The notes under the pieces: model-generated
Told to the model about the DNA's origin: nothing
Database searches by the model: none
Seen by the model: the letters and a program-made list of their open reading frames with translations, nothing else
Assembly (NCBI GenBank): GCA_036263455.1
Contig: DATAGZ010000022.1
Location: 124,001-188,000, forward strand
Source: DATAGZ01 sp036263455
GTDB lineage: Bacteria; Pseudomonadota; Alphaproteobacteria; Dongiales; Dongiaceae
Direction of reading: 5' to 3'
Length of the DNA: 64,000 nt
Translations under genes and position numbers: made by a program
Shown here: in pieces, positions 15,495 through 24,701 of the stretch
Layout: each line of letters opens with the position of its first letter
Numbering within the stretch: position 1 is the stretch's first letter

Positions 15495-17237
15495 TCATCG
15501 GCCCAGCTGGCCTGCCTCGGTCCCTGGTTGACCCGGCAGGCCATGCTCGCTTTCACTTTCTTCGATTTCCTCGGGCGGCATGTAGGCGATAATCGGGTTG
15601 GCGCGCCCCCTCAGGCTGATTTCGCAGCTTCGCCATTCGGCATGAGCGATTTCGGCCTTCCTAACCAGCGTCGCGGAAAAGAGAATATCCGCCCCCACCT
15701 CCTTGGTGGCGCTTTCGAGCCGCGCGGCAATATTCACATTGTCTCCGATTGCCGTGAAGGCGCGGGTATTCTTGAAACCCATTTCCCCCACGATCACCGT
15801 ACCGAAATGAACACCGATGCCGATGCGCAAGGGTTCATTCAGGGCATAAGACAATTCCTCGTTCAGCGAGGCAAGCCGGCGACGCATCGCATAGGCAGCC
15901 GCAATGCCATCGCGTGCCGCCCGCCCCGATCCGGTATCGAGGCCGAACAATGCCATGATGCCGTCACCGATGAATTTATCGACCCGGCCGCCTGACTGTT
16001 CGATCACTTCCCCCATTGCCCCGAAATACCGGTTCAACATAAACACGACGTCATAAGGCAGGCGATTCTCGGCAAATTTGGTGAAGCCGCGCAGATCGGC
16101 GAACAGAATGGCGATCTTGCGTTCCGTGCCGAATTCCTGGGCGTGGGACCGGTCGATGGCAAAGCGCGGGCCCACCGACGCGGGCAGGAGAAGATCGATC
16201 TGCGCCGGCCCGAAAATCCGCGCCTGGCAAGCAAGCCGCGTCGAAGGCGGCGCATGCAAGCGCGCGAGCAGCGCCTGTTCACGCTCGGTCATCGGCGTAA
16301 GATTCGCCTGACCGTTGAGAACCCGGACACGGCACGTCGAGCAGCGGCCCCTCCCGCCGCAAATCGCGGCATGAGGGACCCCGCCGGCGCGGCTGGCTTC
16401 CAACAGAGTCATTCCCGGCATGACGCGCAAAAGGCGGCCATTGGCATATCGAATCGGGACAAGCCGCCGATAGGCCAGCACGTAGCGGATAGCCCGGTAG
16501 AGGAAAACGGCGGCGATGCTCGCCGCATAGGCCCAGAGAAAGAGGGAAACCCAATCGTACCGGTGCGCGATACCAGGACCGCCTTTTCCCTGTGTAATCG
16601 AAGCGACCCAGCCTGGCACCTGGGCAAGGATGGCCACCTCCTGCGCCATTCGCGTGATCCCCAGCATGGAAAAGAGTGGAATAAGGGTCGCGAGAAGAAC
16701 GACATACGGAGTCACGCGCTGGTAGCCGGGCTTGAGGCGCAGCCAATAATGTATTCCAATCATGCCATGTAGCCAAGCAATCAGGGTCACGCCGATCTGA
16801 CGCGAGAAATTGACCCGGTCCGATTGCAGCGCGTGCATCACCACGGCATAGGTATCCTCAAACCCGTAGAGCTGATGCGCTAGCATGGTACCCGCGATAT
16901 GCTGCGCCAGCAGGGGAGGAATAGCGAAACCGAGAACCATTTGCGCAGCCTCCCACACCGGCATCCGAAAGGAGCCGCGCGTGATCAATGCGCGGAAGGC
17001 GGAAATAAGGTGGAAGATCGCCGCAGCGACGAGGATGACCGAGACAGGGGGGAAGCGCCAGAAAGCCAGGAAATAATGCCGGCCAAGCTCGGCCATGCTC
17101 AAGGAGAAAACGCCGAGTGCATGGTTGAGCAAGTGGGTAATAACGTAGCACAGCAGGATAAGTCCGCTGCTGAGCCGGATCATGCTCCACGGGATGCGCA
17201 GAGAAAGCATATCGCCACCATGCCGACTGGGCGCCAC
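15495..17237 (-). CDS. membrane-anchored adenylate cyclase with cytochrome b-like anchor and [2Fe-2S] ferredoxin domain (CyaC-like)
   Basis: A 580-residue protein in three parts. Residues about 15-255 contain about six membrane helices with conserved His residues (HLLNHA, FHLISA, HIAGTM, WLHGMIGIHYW), resembling a di-haem succinate dehydrogenase-type anchor. Residues about 265-350 are a ferredoxin domain with Cys293, Cys299, Cys302 and Cys337 (CX5CX2C...C). Residues about 373-540 are a class III cyclase domain: metal Asp381 (FADLRGF) and Asp425 (FIGDG), with NVNIAAR supplying the transition-state Asn and Arg. The architecture recalls the redox-regulated cyclase CyaC of Sinorhizobium meliloti. 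It would convert ATP to cAMP in response to quinone or redox state. An internal ATG nine codons in is an alternative start. Confidence 0.85.
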   Translation of the reverse strand: MAPSRHGGDMLSLRIPWSMIRLSSGLILLCYVITHLLNHALGVFSLSMAELGRHYFLAFWRFPPVSVILVAAAIFHLISAFRALITRGSFRMPVWEAAQMVLGFAIPPLLAQHIAGTMLAHQLYGFEDTYAVVMHALQSDRVNFSRQIGVTLIAWLHGMIGIHYWLRLKPGYQRVTPYVVLLATLIPLFSMLGITRMAQEVAILAQVPGWVASITQGKGGPGIAHRYDWVSLFLWAYAASIAAVFLYRAIRYVLAYRRLVPIRYANGRLLRVMPGMTLLEASRAGGVPHAAICGGRGRCSTCRVRVLNGQANLTPMTEREQALLARLHAPPSTRLACQARIFGPAQIDLLLPASVGPRFAIDRSHAQEFGTERKIAILFADLRGFTKFAENRLPYDVVFMLNRYFGAMGEVIEQSGGRVDKFIGDGIMALFGLDTGSGRAARDGIAAAYAMRRRLASLNEELSYALNEPLRIGIGVHFGTVIVGEMGFKNTRAFTAIGDNVNIAARLESATKEVGADILFSATLVRKAEIAHAEWRSCEISLRGRANPIIAYMPPEEIEESESEHGLPGQPGTEAGQLGR

Positions 17238-17249
17238 CGATGCAAGACC

Positions 17250-17630
17250 CTAGATGGCGATCAAGGCCGCAGCGATTTTCCGTTCTTCGGCGAGGAGAAC
17301 ATTATAGGTGCGGCATGCGGCACCAGTATCCATGGGCTCGACAACGATGCCGGCTTCGCGCAGAACCGCTTTGATCGGCGAAGCTACCGGCGCCAGGGTT
17401 GCGCCCGTGCCGAGCAGCAGAAGCTCGACCTCGCCTGCCCTCCCCGCCGTCAGGACGGAAGCAAAGTCCTCGCCGGATAAATGGACGAACGTCAAGACTT
17501 TCCAGGGAAGCGTTCTCCCCGGAAAAACCAGCAAATTGCCTTCGTGGCGCTGACCGGAGACGCGAAAGCCGCCGTTCCCATAGGCCTCGATGATCATCCG
17601 CCCTGCGGGAATGAGCGGCGTGACATCCAT
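17250..17630 (-). CDS. Mth938-like domain protein (DUF498), NDUFAF3-like
   Basis: A 126-residue single-domain protein of the Mth938/DUF498 family, homologous to the mitochondrial complex I assembly factor NDUFAF3. Visible marks are IEAYGNGGFRVSG, LLLLGTGATLAP and MDTGAACRTYNVLLAEERKIAAALI at the end. It directly follows secF in the same direction with no intervening bases, a usual arrangement in alphaproteobacteria, and precedes the cyclase gene by 12 bases. The bacterial role is not well defined; assembly of a respiratory complex at the membrane is the likely one. Confidence 0.87.
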   Translation of the reverse strand: MDVTPLIPAGRMIIEAYGNGGFRVSGQRHEGNLLVFPGRTLPWKVLTFVHLSGEDFASVLTAGRAGEVELLLLGTGATLAPVASPIKAVLREAGIVVEPMDTGAACRTYNVLLAEERKIAAALIAI

Positions 17631-18557
17631 CTAGGCCCTGACGATTTGCTTTTCGGTAGTCTTCTGACGCCGAAGATTCATATAGAGCAGCAAGGGCGTC
17701 GCCACGCAGATCGTCGAATAGGTGCCCACCACAATGCCCCACATCATCGCAATCGCGAAACTATGAATGACCTCTCCCCCGAAGAGCAGCAGCGCTAGCA
17801 CGGAGAGCGCGGTCATGCCGCTCGTCACCGTGGTGCGCGACAGAGTCGTATTGAGGGACAAATTGATGAGATCACGCAGCGGCATGGTCTTATGGCGGCG
17901 CAGTTCGTAGCGGATGCGGTCATAGATCACCACCGTGTCATTCACCGAATAGCCGGCGATCGTCAACACGGCTGCGACGGTGGTCAGATTGAATTCAAGC
18001 CCGAGCAGCGAGAACAAACCAACCGTCGTCACGCAGTCATGGAAGAGCGCCAGCAGCACATTGACGCCGAATTGCCATTCGTAGCGGAACCAGACATAGG
18101 CCATGATCCCTGCCATCGCCAGTATGAAGGCAAGAAGCGCATTGCGAATCAGTTCGCTGCCGACCTTCGGCCCGACCGTTTCGGTACGGCGATATTGCCA
18201 TTTGTCGCCCAGGGTTTGCTTGATGAGACTGACCGCCCGCTGCTGTTCCGCCTCTCCACCAGGTTGGCGCGGGAGGCGCACCAGCACGTCATTCGGCGCA
18301 CCGAACTGCTGGAGCGATATCTCACCGAGATTGAGCCCGCCGAGCTGGGTGCGCAGCTGGCCGAGATCGGCCGGCCCTTCGCTTTGCACCTCGATCAGGA
18401 TGCCTCCGGCGAAATCGATGCCGTAATTCAATCCCTTCGTGAAAAGGAGAAGTAGAGAGCCAATGACCATCACCACGGAAATGATGAAAGTGAGTTTATG
18501 GTGGCGCATGAAATCGATGCGCGTGTCGTGGGGAATGATGTGCAATGGAGTGAACAT
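17631..18557 (-). CDS. secF: protein translocase subunit SecF
   Basis: A 308-residue inner-membrane protein with six transmembrane helices and a large periplasmic loop, acting with SecD to pull preproteins through SecYEG using the proton motive force. Hallmarks are GINYGIDFAGG-type residues (LNYGIDFAGGILIEV) in the first loop and AVLTIAGYSVNDTVVIYDRIR with the conserved Asp and Arg of the RND fold. SecD lies 15 bases upstream. Normal length. Confidence 0.96.
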   Translation of the reverse strand: MFTPLHIIPHDTRIDFMRHHKLTFIISVVMVIGSLLLLFTKGLNYGIDFAGGILIEVQSEGPADLGQLRTQLGGLNLGEISLQQFGAPNDVLVRLPRQPGGEAEQQRAVSLIKQTLGDKWQYRRTETVGPKVGSELIRNALLAFILAMAGIMAYVWFRYEWQFGVNVLLALFHDCVTTVGLFSLLGLEFNLTTVAAVLTIAGYSVNDTVVIYDRIRYELRRHKTMPLRDLINLSLNTTLSRTTVTSGMTALSVLALLLFGGEVIHSFAIAMMWGIVVGTYSTICVATPLLLYMNLRRQKTTEKQIVRA

Positions 18558-18572
18558 GACGTCCTAGAGCGT

Positions 18573-20123
18573 TTAAAGTGGCAAGAGCTTGGGCCGGGCA
18601 CGCTTCAACCAGACCGATGTCATGAGCCGGGTCACGACGACGGCGGTGAAGACCGAGGTGAGGATGCCGATCGACAGGGTGACCGCGAACCCCTTCACAG
18701 GGCCTGTGCCGAGGAAAAATAGAAAAAGCGTCGATATGAGGGTTGTCACGTTGGCATCGACAATGGTTGCCTGCGCCTCGCGATAGCCGGTTTCCATGGC
18801 GGAAATCGGGGAGCGGCCATGGCGGATCTCCTCCTTCACGCGTTCAAGAATAAGAACGTTGGCGTCAACCGCCATGCCCAGCGTCAGAACGATGCCCGCG
18901 ATTCCGGGCAGGGTAAGCGTGGCTTCGAGAAACGACAAGGCCGCAAACAGCAGGACCGCGTTGAGGACCAGTGCGATATTGGCGATGATGCCGAAGAAGC
19001 CGTAGAGCAGCACCATCGCCACTACGATCAGGAGCACGCCGATGATGCAGGCGCGCTTACCCGCCTCGATCGAATCCGCGCCGAGATCGGCGCCGACCGT
19101 CCGTTCCTCCAGAACCGTCAGAGGCGCGGGCAAGGCCCCGGCGCGCAACAGGAGCGCCAGATCGCGCGCCGTTTCAATGCTGAAACTCCCGCTGATAATT
19201 CCCGCCCCGCCCAGAATTGGCTCGTTAATCCTGGGGGCCGAAATCACCTTGCCATCGAGCACGATGGCGAAAGGCCGGCCGACATTCTTGCTGGTCGCCT
19301 CGCCGAAGCGGCGCGCGCCCACGCCGTCGAATCGAAAAGAAACCACGGGAATATTGTCCTGGAAAGCCTGCTGGGCGTCGATGAGATTTTCCCCCGATAC
19401 CATGACGCGGTTCTGCACGACCAGCTTGACCTGGTCATTTTCCGCCATGGGTAGCGCCTCGGAACCTGCCGGCACCGGACCGGCCGCGGACGCCTCGCTA
19501 TTCACCAGCCGGAAAGAAAGTTTGGCGGTCTTGCCGATGAGGTTCTTCACATGCTGGGGATCCTTCAGGCCGGGAAGCTGCACGAGAATACGGTCCTCGC
19601 CCTGCCGGATGATTGTCGGCTCGCGCGTGCCGGTCTCGTCGATGCGCCGCCGGATGATCTCGATCGATTGTTCGACCGCATGGGTCTTCATCTGTGTAAT
19701 CGCAGCCTCGGTGAAGCGTGCGCTGGCATGACCGTCGGCACCGATTGCAAGCGTCATGTCCTGAAGAGCCGGGCCAAGTATGCTGCGCGCCTGTCCGGCC
19801 TGGGCGGGATCGCGCAGGGAAAAATTCACCTCGCCATTGCGAACGCCGAGATCGGTATAACCGACATTCCCGCCGCGCAGCTTGCCGCGCACGTCATCGA
19901 CCGCATTAGCCAGCCGCTCCTTGACGAGAGCATCGACATCGACCTCGAAGAGAAGATGCGAACCGCCTTGCAGATCCAAACCGAGATTAACCCGGCGCTT
20001 GGGGAAAAAGTCTGGCAATTTCTCGATGGCGCTGCTGGGCAGAAAATTGGGCAGCGCCATCAGCGTGCCCAAGGCCAGCAGCACGGCAATGAGGATGACT
20101 TTCCACGGCGCGAAATACAGCAT
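18573..20123 (-). CDS. secD: protein translocase subunit SecD
   Basis: A 516-residue inner-membrane protein with six membrane helices and the large periplasmic P1 domain. Hallmarks are RVNLGLDLQGGSHLLFEVD, the TREPTIIRQGEDRILVQLPG stretch and GMAVDANVLILERVKEEI in the fourth helix region, carrying the Asp needed for proton-driven translocation. It shares one base with the yajC stop (TAATG), and secF follows, giving the standard yajC-secD-secF operon. Confidence 0.97.
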   Translation of the reverse strand: MLYFAPWKVILIAVLLALGTLMALPNFLPSSAIEKLPDFFPKRRVNLGLDLQGGSHLLFEVDVDALVKERLANAVDDVRGKLRGGNVGYTDLGVRNGEVNFSLRDPAQAGQARSILGPALQDMTLAIGADGHASARFTEAAITQMKTHAVEQSIEIIRRRIDETGTREPTIIRQGEDRILVQLPGLKDPQHVKNLIGKTAKLSFRLVNSEASAAGPVPAGSEALPMAENDQVKLVVQNRVMVSGENLIDAQQAFQDNIPVVSFRFDGVGARRFGEATSKNVGRPFAIVLDGKVISAPRINEPILGGAGIISGSFSIETARDLALLLRAGALPAPLTVLEERTVGADLGADSIEAGKRACIIGVLLIVVAMVLLYGFFGIIANIALVLNAVLLFAALSFLEATLTLPGIAGIVLTLGMAVDANVLILERVKEEIRHGRSPISAMETGYREAQATIVDANVTTLISTLFLFFLGTGPVKGFAVTLSIGILTSVFTAVVVTRLMTSVWLKRARPKLLPL

Positions 20124-20467
20124 TATTTTTTGCCCACGGCTGGCGTCCCTGCGGGGGCCATAATCTGAGTAATTGCCGCACGCAGCACCCGCACCCGCAC
20201 GCCGTCCGCAATCTCGACCATGACCTCGTCCGGTTCACTGGCCTTGGTAACCTTTCCAATCACGCCGTTTACGGCGACGATATCTTTTTCCTTGAGGGCC
20301 GCCACCGCCGAACGATGCTGTTGCACCTTCTTTTGCTGGGGTCGCAGCACCAAGAGATACATGACCGCGGCTATCAATATCAGCGGCACAAAGCTGGAGA
20401 TGGAACCCAGTAACCCACCTGGCGCCGCACCGCCGGCAGCCTGCGCCCATGCTGACGAAATGATCAT
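20123..20467 (-). CDS. yajC: preprotein translocase accessory subunit YajC
   Basis: A 114-residue single-pass membrane protein: hydrophobic segment FVPLILIAAVMYLLVLRPQ, then a cytoplasmic domain with the family's GxIGKV pattern (VNGVIGKVTKASEPDEVMVEI). It associates with SecDF. I chose the ATG at 20467 because the upstream extension is not conserved in the family and overlaps the promoter, and an AGAGAGG precedes it. First gene of yajC-secDF. Confidence 0.93.
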   Translation of the reverse strand: MIISSAWAQAAGGAAPGGLLGSISSFVPLILIAAVMYLLVLRPQQKKVQQHRSAVAALKEKDIVAVNGVIGKVTKASEPDEVMVEIADGVRVRVLRAAITQIMAPAGTPAVGKK

Positions 20468-20492
20468 ACTACCTCTCTTGTTAAAGCACCGG

Positions 20493-20520
20493 AATATAGG
20501 CTGCACCCTGACAAAAGCAA
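20493..20520 (-). promoter_or_regulatory. candidate promoter for yajC-secD-secF
   Basis: Minus-strand TTGCTT (20515-20520) and TATATT (20493-20498) are 16 bases apart, about 26 bases upstream of the yajC start. It lies back to back with the exoD promoter. Confidence 0.5.
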
Positions 20521-20542
20521 GCGGGGACAATCGGCCATTCCC

Positions 20543-20570
20543 TTGTGCTTTGCCCGATTGGCGCTATATT
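20543..20570 (+). promoter_or_regulatory. candidate promoter for exoD
   Basis: TTGTGC (20543-20548) and TATATT (20565-20570) are 16 bases apart, 14 bases before the ATG at 20585. This supports 20585, not an upstream codon, as the exoD start. Confidence 0.5.
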
Positions 20571-20584
20571 TGCTCCCCTCGATC

Positions 20585-21235
20585 ATGTTTCAGCTCTCCA
20601 GCAGCAACGATGGTTCCGCCAGGGAGGCGGGGGAAAGCGCCTTCGACCTCCTGAAAAGCCTCACCTTGGGCGCGCCCGAGGATAAGCTGAGCATTCACAT
20701 CATCAATGACACGATGGGCGACCGCGCCTTCGGGATCGTGCTGCTCCTTTTCACGCTGCCCAATTGCTTTCCCGTTCCCGGCCCCCCTCTGCTCTCCACA
20801 ATTACCGGCTTGCCGGTCGTGTTTTTCTCGGCGCAGCTCGCCTGGGGTGCGTCTCACCCCTACCTTCCCAACTGGATTCAAAAATATTCCCTCACCCGAG
20901 GCGGATTGAGCCGAATGCTGAACGCGGCGGAACCGTACTGGCGGCGCATCGAACGCTTGATCCGGCCACGCTGGGGCGGGCTCGTGACCGGAAGACCCGA
21001 AAAAATAATCGGCATCACCGCTTTCGTTCTTTCCATTCTGCTGAGCTTGCCGATTGTGCTCGGCAATCTTCTTCCTTCCCTCGCTTTGGCGACGTTATCG
21101 CTTGGCCTGATCCAAAAGGACGGCAAGACCGTCGCATTCGGCTATGGGTTAGCTATTGTCGCGGTGGGATGGATCGTTTTGCTGCTCACCGTCGGCGTCA
21201 AGGCCCTGCTCTATCTCAAGAATTTGGTTTTTTAA
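20585..21235 (+). CDS. ExoD family membrane protein (exopolysaccharide synthesis)
   Basis: A 216-residue protein. After a soluble N-terminal helix region (LLKSLTLGAPEDKLSIHII) come about four membrane helices with the ExoD signature LPNCFPVPGPPLLSTITGLP and the later LLSLPIVLGNLLPSLALATLSLGL. ExoD was named for an exopolysaccharide and alkali-sensitivity phenotype in rhizobia; the molecular role is not defined. It is transcribed away from yajC and converges on the MltB-type gene with a 4-base overlap of the ends. Confidence 0.88.
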   Translation: MFQLSSSNDGSAREAGESAFDLLKSLTLGAPEDKLSIHIINDTMGDRAFGIVLLLFTLPNCFPVPGPPLLSTITGLPVVFFSAQLAWGASHPYLPNWIQKYSLTRGGLSRMLNAAEPYWRRIERLIRPRWGGLVTGRPEKIIGITAFVLSILLSLPIVLGNLLPSLALATLSLGLIQKDGKTVAFGYGLAIVAVGWIVLLLTVGVKALLYLKNLVF

Positions 21236-22482
21236 CTCGTCTGGCGCAGCCGGGCGAGCAGCGCCTTACTAGCCCACCCATCCTGGACCAGGCCATTCTG
21301 GGCTTGAAAAGCACGGATGGCACGACGAGTCATAAGACCGATCGCACCATCGGCGGGACCGGCGAAGAGGCCACGCGCGATGAGCGCTTGCTGCAATTCC
21401 TTCCGCTCGGTCAGCGACAGCGGCGCTTCATCGATAGGCCAGTGTCCTTTGACCCCCGGCCGCTGGGCCACGGCTTCCCCGAGCAGAGCAACGGCGAGCG
21501 CGTAAGAGGTAGAATAATTATAGCCAAGGATCGCCTTAAAATTCTCCGTCACCAGAAAAGCGGGGCCGCGCGCGCCGGTGGGCACCAGGATCGCGGCCGA
21601 GGCCGGTATCTTGGGTAATGGCGTCCCATCGCTCCGTCGCACACCGCGTGCTCGCCAGTGATCGAACGCGAACATTTTATCGAGCTCGGCTTCTTGATAA
21701 GGAAAGCCTTGCGGTAAAACCACCTCCATGCCCCAAGGCACGCCTGCTCGCCAGCCGTCCTCGCGCAGGTGGTTGGCGATCGAGGCAAAGACATCCGGCA
21801 AGGAGTGCCAGATATCCGGATGACCATTGCCGGTCCTATCCACGGCCAGATTCAGATAAGCGCTGGGGAGGAGCTGCGGCTGGCCCATGGCGCCGGCCCA
21901 GGAACCGGTCATCTGCTGAGGCGCGACGGTGCCCGTTGCAGCGATTTTCAGCGCCGCCAACAATTCGCGGCAAGAAAAAGCCGCGCGCGTTGTATCGGCA
22001 TAGCCGAGATTGCTCAGCGCTTCGAAGATATTCACGTCGCCCGCGAAGCGTCCGTAATCGCTTTCGATCCCCCAGATGGCGACGATGACCTCCGCCGGTA
22101 CGTCATATTCGCGGGTGATATTTTCCAGCACGGCACGATGCTGCTCGCGCAATGCGCGCCCCCGGGCGACCCGTGCTGCATTCACGGTACGGTCGAGATA
22201 GGTCCAGATGGGCGTCGTATATTCGGGCTGCGCGCTTGCCGCTTGGGCTATTCGCGGATTGACCCTGACATTTGCAAAGGCCTGTTGGACAATCGGTACG
22301 GACGCGCCGTTATGGATGGCATAGGCGCGAAAATGCGCGACCCACTCCGGGTAGCTTTCCGCCGCAGCCGGACAATTGGGTGTAGAATCGGCAGCGGAAG
22401 ACGGGGCGGGAGAAGACGCGGTTCGGGGCAGCGCGCACGCCGCGAGCAGCATTATCGCCGCAATGGTGGAAAGGCGAATCAT
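21232..22482 (-). CDS. MltB-type lytic murein transglycosylase lipoprotein with peptidoglycan-binding domain
   Basis: A 416-residue lipoprotein: signal peptide and lipobox LAAC with Cys16. The catalytic SLT_2 domain carries the Glu in VAIWGIESDYGRFAGD and the family motifs MTGSWAGAMGQPQLLPSAYL and GYNYSTSYALAV. A PG_binding_1 domain follows at about 350-410 (QQALIARGLFAGPADGAIG). It cleaves glycan strands to 1,6-anhydroMurNAc ends in the periplasm. The ATG shares one base with the priA stop, so it may be co-transcribed with priA. Confidence 0.93.
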   Translation of the reverse strand: MIRLSTIAAIMLLAACALPRTASSPAPSSAADSTPNCPAAAESYPEWVAHFRAYAIHNGASVPIVQQAFANVRVNPRIAQAASAQPEYTTPIWTYLDRTVNAARVARGRALREQHRAVLENITREYDVPAEVIVAIWGIESDYGRFAGDVNIFEALSNLGYADTTRAAFSCRELLAALKIAATGTVAPQQMTGSWAGAMGQPQLLPSAYLNLAVDRTGNGHPDIWHSLPDVFASIANHLREDGWRAGVPWGMEVVLPQGFPYQEAELDKMFAFDHWRARGVRRSDGTPLPKIPASAAILVPTGARGPAFLVTENFKAILGYNYSTSYALAVALLGEAVAQRPGVKGHWPIDEAPLSLTERKELQQALIARGLFAGPADGAIGLMTRRAIRAFQAQNGLVQDGWASKALLARLRQTS

Positions 22483-24641
22483 CAGAGGAAGCTATAAGGA
22501 TCGATATCGATTTGCAAAGCAAGATCGCCGCCGAGGCGGGCGGTCGCAAGCCAGGGGCGGAGCAGCCTCTGCAAATTGACACTCCGCCGTGCCTTCACGA
22601 GCAAGCGCATGCGATGGCGGCCGCGCAGCAAGGCGAGCGGCGCGGGCGCCGGGCCGAAAACACGTATACCCTCCTCCTTGGGGGCGGTGCGGGCTAATCC
22701 GCGCGCGAGATGCTCGACCGCATCGGCATCCTTCCCCGACAGGATCACCGCGGCCAGCCGGCCGAACGGCGGCATGCCGGCGCTTTCGCGCTCTTCCGCC
22801 TCCGCGGCCAGGAAGCGGTCTCGGTCGGCCGCGCGAAGTGCCTGAACCACGGAGCTGTCCGGCCGATAGGTCTGGAGATAAACTTCGCCCGGCTTGTCGC
22901 CGCGCCCGGCTCGCCCCGCCACCTGGGTCAGCAATTGAAAGCATTTCTCTCCGCCCCGCAAATCTCCACCGGCCAGGCCAAGATCCGCATCGACGATCCC
23001 CACCAAGGTGAGATGAGGGAAGTGGTGTCCCTTGGCCACGATCTGGGTCCCGATGATAAGATCGACCTCGCGTCGCTCGATCTGTCCGATAAGCTCTGTG
23101 ATCCGTCGCGGCGAAGAAAGAACGTCACTGGATAGGACAAGCCGGCGCGCGGCAGGGAAGAGCGTGGCCGCCTCTTCCGCGATCCTCTCGACACCTGGCC
23201 CGCAGGAAACGAACTCGCCGTGGGCGCCGCAATGGGGGCAGAGGACGGGTAGCGCGCTCTGGAAGCCACAATGATGGCATTGCAGGCGGTGGCGTGCGCG
23301 GTGCTGGACCAGCCATGCCGCGCAATGCGGGCATTCCAGCCGCTCCCCGCAGCCACGGCATAAGGTCAGGGGCGCATAGCCGCGGCGGTTGAGAAAAAGC
23401 AGGCACTGCTCTCCCTCTTCCAGGCGCCGTCCCATGGCCGCGACCAGCGGCGCCGATAAAAAACGGCCAGAGGCGAGCCGTTCCCGCTTGAGGTCGACGA
23501 CCCGGATATCGGGCAGTTGCGCCCCGCCATGGCGGTTCGGCAGAGCCAGGCGCCGATAGCGGCCGCGCTCGACATTCTGGAGCGTTTCGAGCGACGGCGT
23601 CGCCGAAGCGAGAACCGCTGGAATATGCGCCAGATGGGCGCGGACGATCGCCATGTCCCGCGCGTGATAATGGACTTGATCTTCCTGTTTGAATGTCGCG
23701 TCGTGCTCTTCATCGACAATGATCAAGCCGAGATTCGGGAAGGGCAAGAACAAAGCGGAGCGGGCGCCTACCACGACGGCGGCCTGTCCTTTCAGTACCG
23801 CAAGCCATGTCTCGCGCCGCCGCGCCGCGCCGAGATCGGAATGCCATTGCGCCGGCAATACCCCGAAGCGCCGCTCGAAACGAGTCAGGAATTGTGCGGT
23901 CAGGGCAATTTCCGGCATCAGGACCAGTACCTGCTTGCCCGCCCGGAGCGTCGCCGCGATGGCTTCAAAATAAACCTCGGTCTTGCCCGATCCGGTGACG
24001 CCATCAAGCAGCGTCACTTGGCCTTCCGCGCAGGACACGAGGAGCTCGCCAGCGACTTCGGCCTGCTGCGGCGAAAGAGCGAGAGAAGGCCGCTCCGGGT
24101 TGGGGCGCGCAAGTACCGGAGCGGTATTGAAGGGTGCCGCAACCAGCAGACCCGCCTTGGCCATCGCGCGGATGAGAGCGACCCCCACCCGCGCCCCGCT
24201 GGCGAGTTGCGCGGTCGAACGCACTTCCCCGTCTCGTGCGCATGCGAGGACACGGCGGCGCGCGCTGGATAGATCGGATTGATCTTCTCCGCTCGGCGCG
24301 GCGATCCATCCGTGCCGCTCCTTTTCAGGGAGGAGTGCCTCGGGCGCGCTCAGCGCCATGCGCAGGATCGCGCCGGGCGCCACCATCACATAGGCGGCGA
24401 CCCAATCGACGAAGCGGCGCGATATCGGCGGCAAGGGCGGCAGATCGCACTTGCCGAGGACGGGACGCAGGCGGTGAGCATCTATGGTGCCGGATGCACC
24501 TTCCCATACGACTCCGATTAAGCGGCGTTGCCTAAACGGAACCGAGACAAAATCGCCCGGCCGAAGCTCCATACCCTCTGGCTGCATATAGTCGAATGTA
24601 GCGCCCACCGGCAGCGGCAGAAGAATGCTGACACGCTTCAT
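22482..24641 (-). CDS. priA: primosomal protein N' (replication restart helicase PriA)
   Basis: A 719-residue superfamily 2 helicase that reloads the replisome at stalled forks. An N-terminal DNA-binding domain is followed by Walker A GVTGSGKT (214-221) and the DEEH box (310-313). The zinc-binding insertion follows with paired cysteines (CRGCGERLECPHC, CHHCGFQ, CPHCGAHGE), and motif V/VI residues lie in LIGTQIVAKGHHFPHLTLVG and TQVAGRAGRGDKPGEVYLQT. Normal length. Divergent from tal with a 60-base gap. Confidence 0.97.
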   Translation of the reverse strand: MKRVSILLPLPVGATFDYMQPEGMELRPGDFVSVPFRQRRLIGVVWEGASGTIDAHRLRPVLGKCDLPPLPPISRRFVDWVAAYVMVAPGAILRMALSAPEALLPEKERHGWIAAPSGEDQSDLSSARRRVLACARDGEVRSTAQLASGARVGVALIRAMAKAGLLVAAPFNTAPVLARPNPERPSLALSPQQAEVAGELLVSCAEGQVTLLDGVTGSGKTEVYFEAIAATLRAGKQVLVLMPEIALTAQFLTRFERRFGVLPAQWHSDLGAARRRETWLAVLKGQAAVVVGARSALFLPFPNLGLIIVDEEHDATFKQEDQVHYHARDMAIVRAHLAHIPAVLASATPSLETLQNVERGRYRRLALPNRHGGAQLPDIRVVDLKRERLASGRFLSAPLVAAMGRRLEEGEQCLLFLNRRGYAPLTLCRGCGERLECPHCAAWLVQHRARHRLQCHHCGFQSALPVLCPHCGAHGEFVSCGPGVERIAEEAATLFPAARRLVLSSDVLSSPRRITELIGQIERREVDLIIGTQIVAKGHHFPHLTLVGIVDADLGLAGGDLRGGEKCFQLLTQVAGRAGRGDKPGEVYLQTYRPDSSVVQALRAADRDRFLAAEAEERESAGMPPFGRLAAVILSGKDADAVEHLARGLARTAPKEEGIRVFGPAPAPLALLRGRHRMRLLVKARRSVNLQRLLRPWLATARLGGDLALQIDIDPYSFL

Positions 24642-24701
24642 TACGCTTTTGCTTCGCTCCCGTATCGTCTACCATCATGCTATCGCGATTCGAGGTGGGG
24701 T

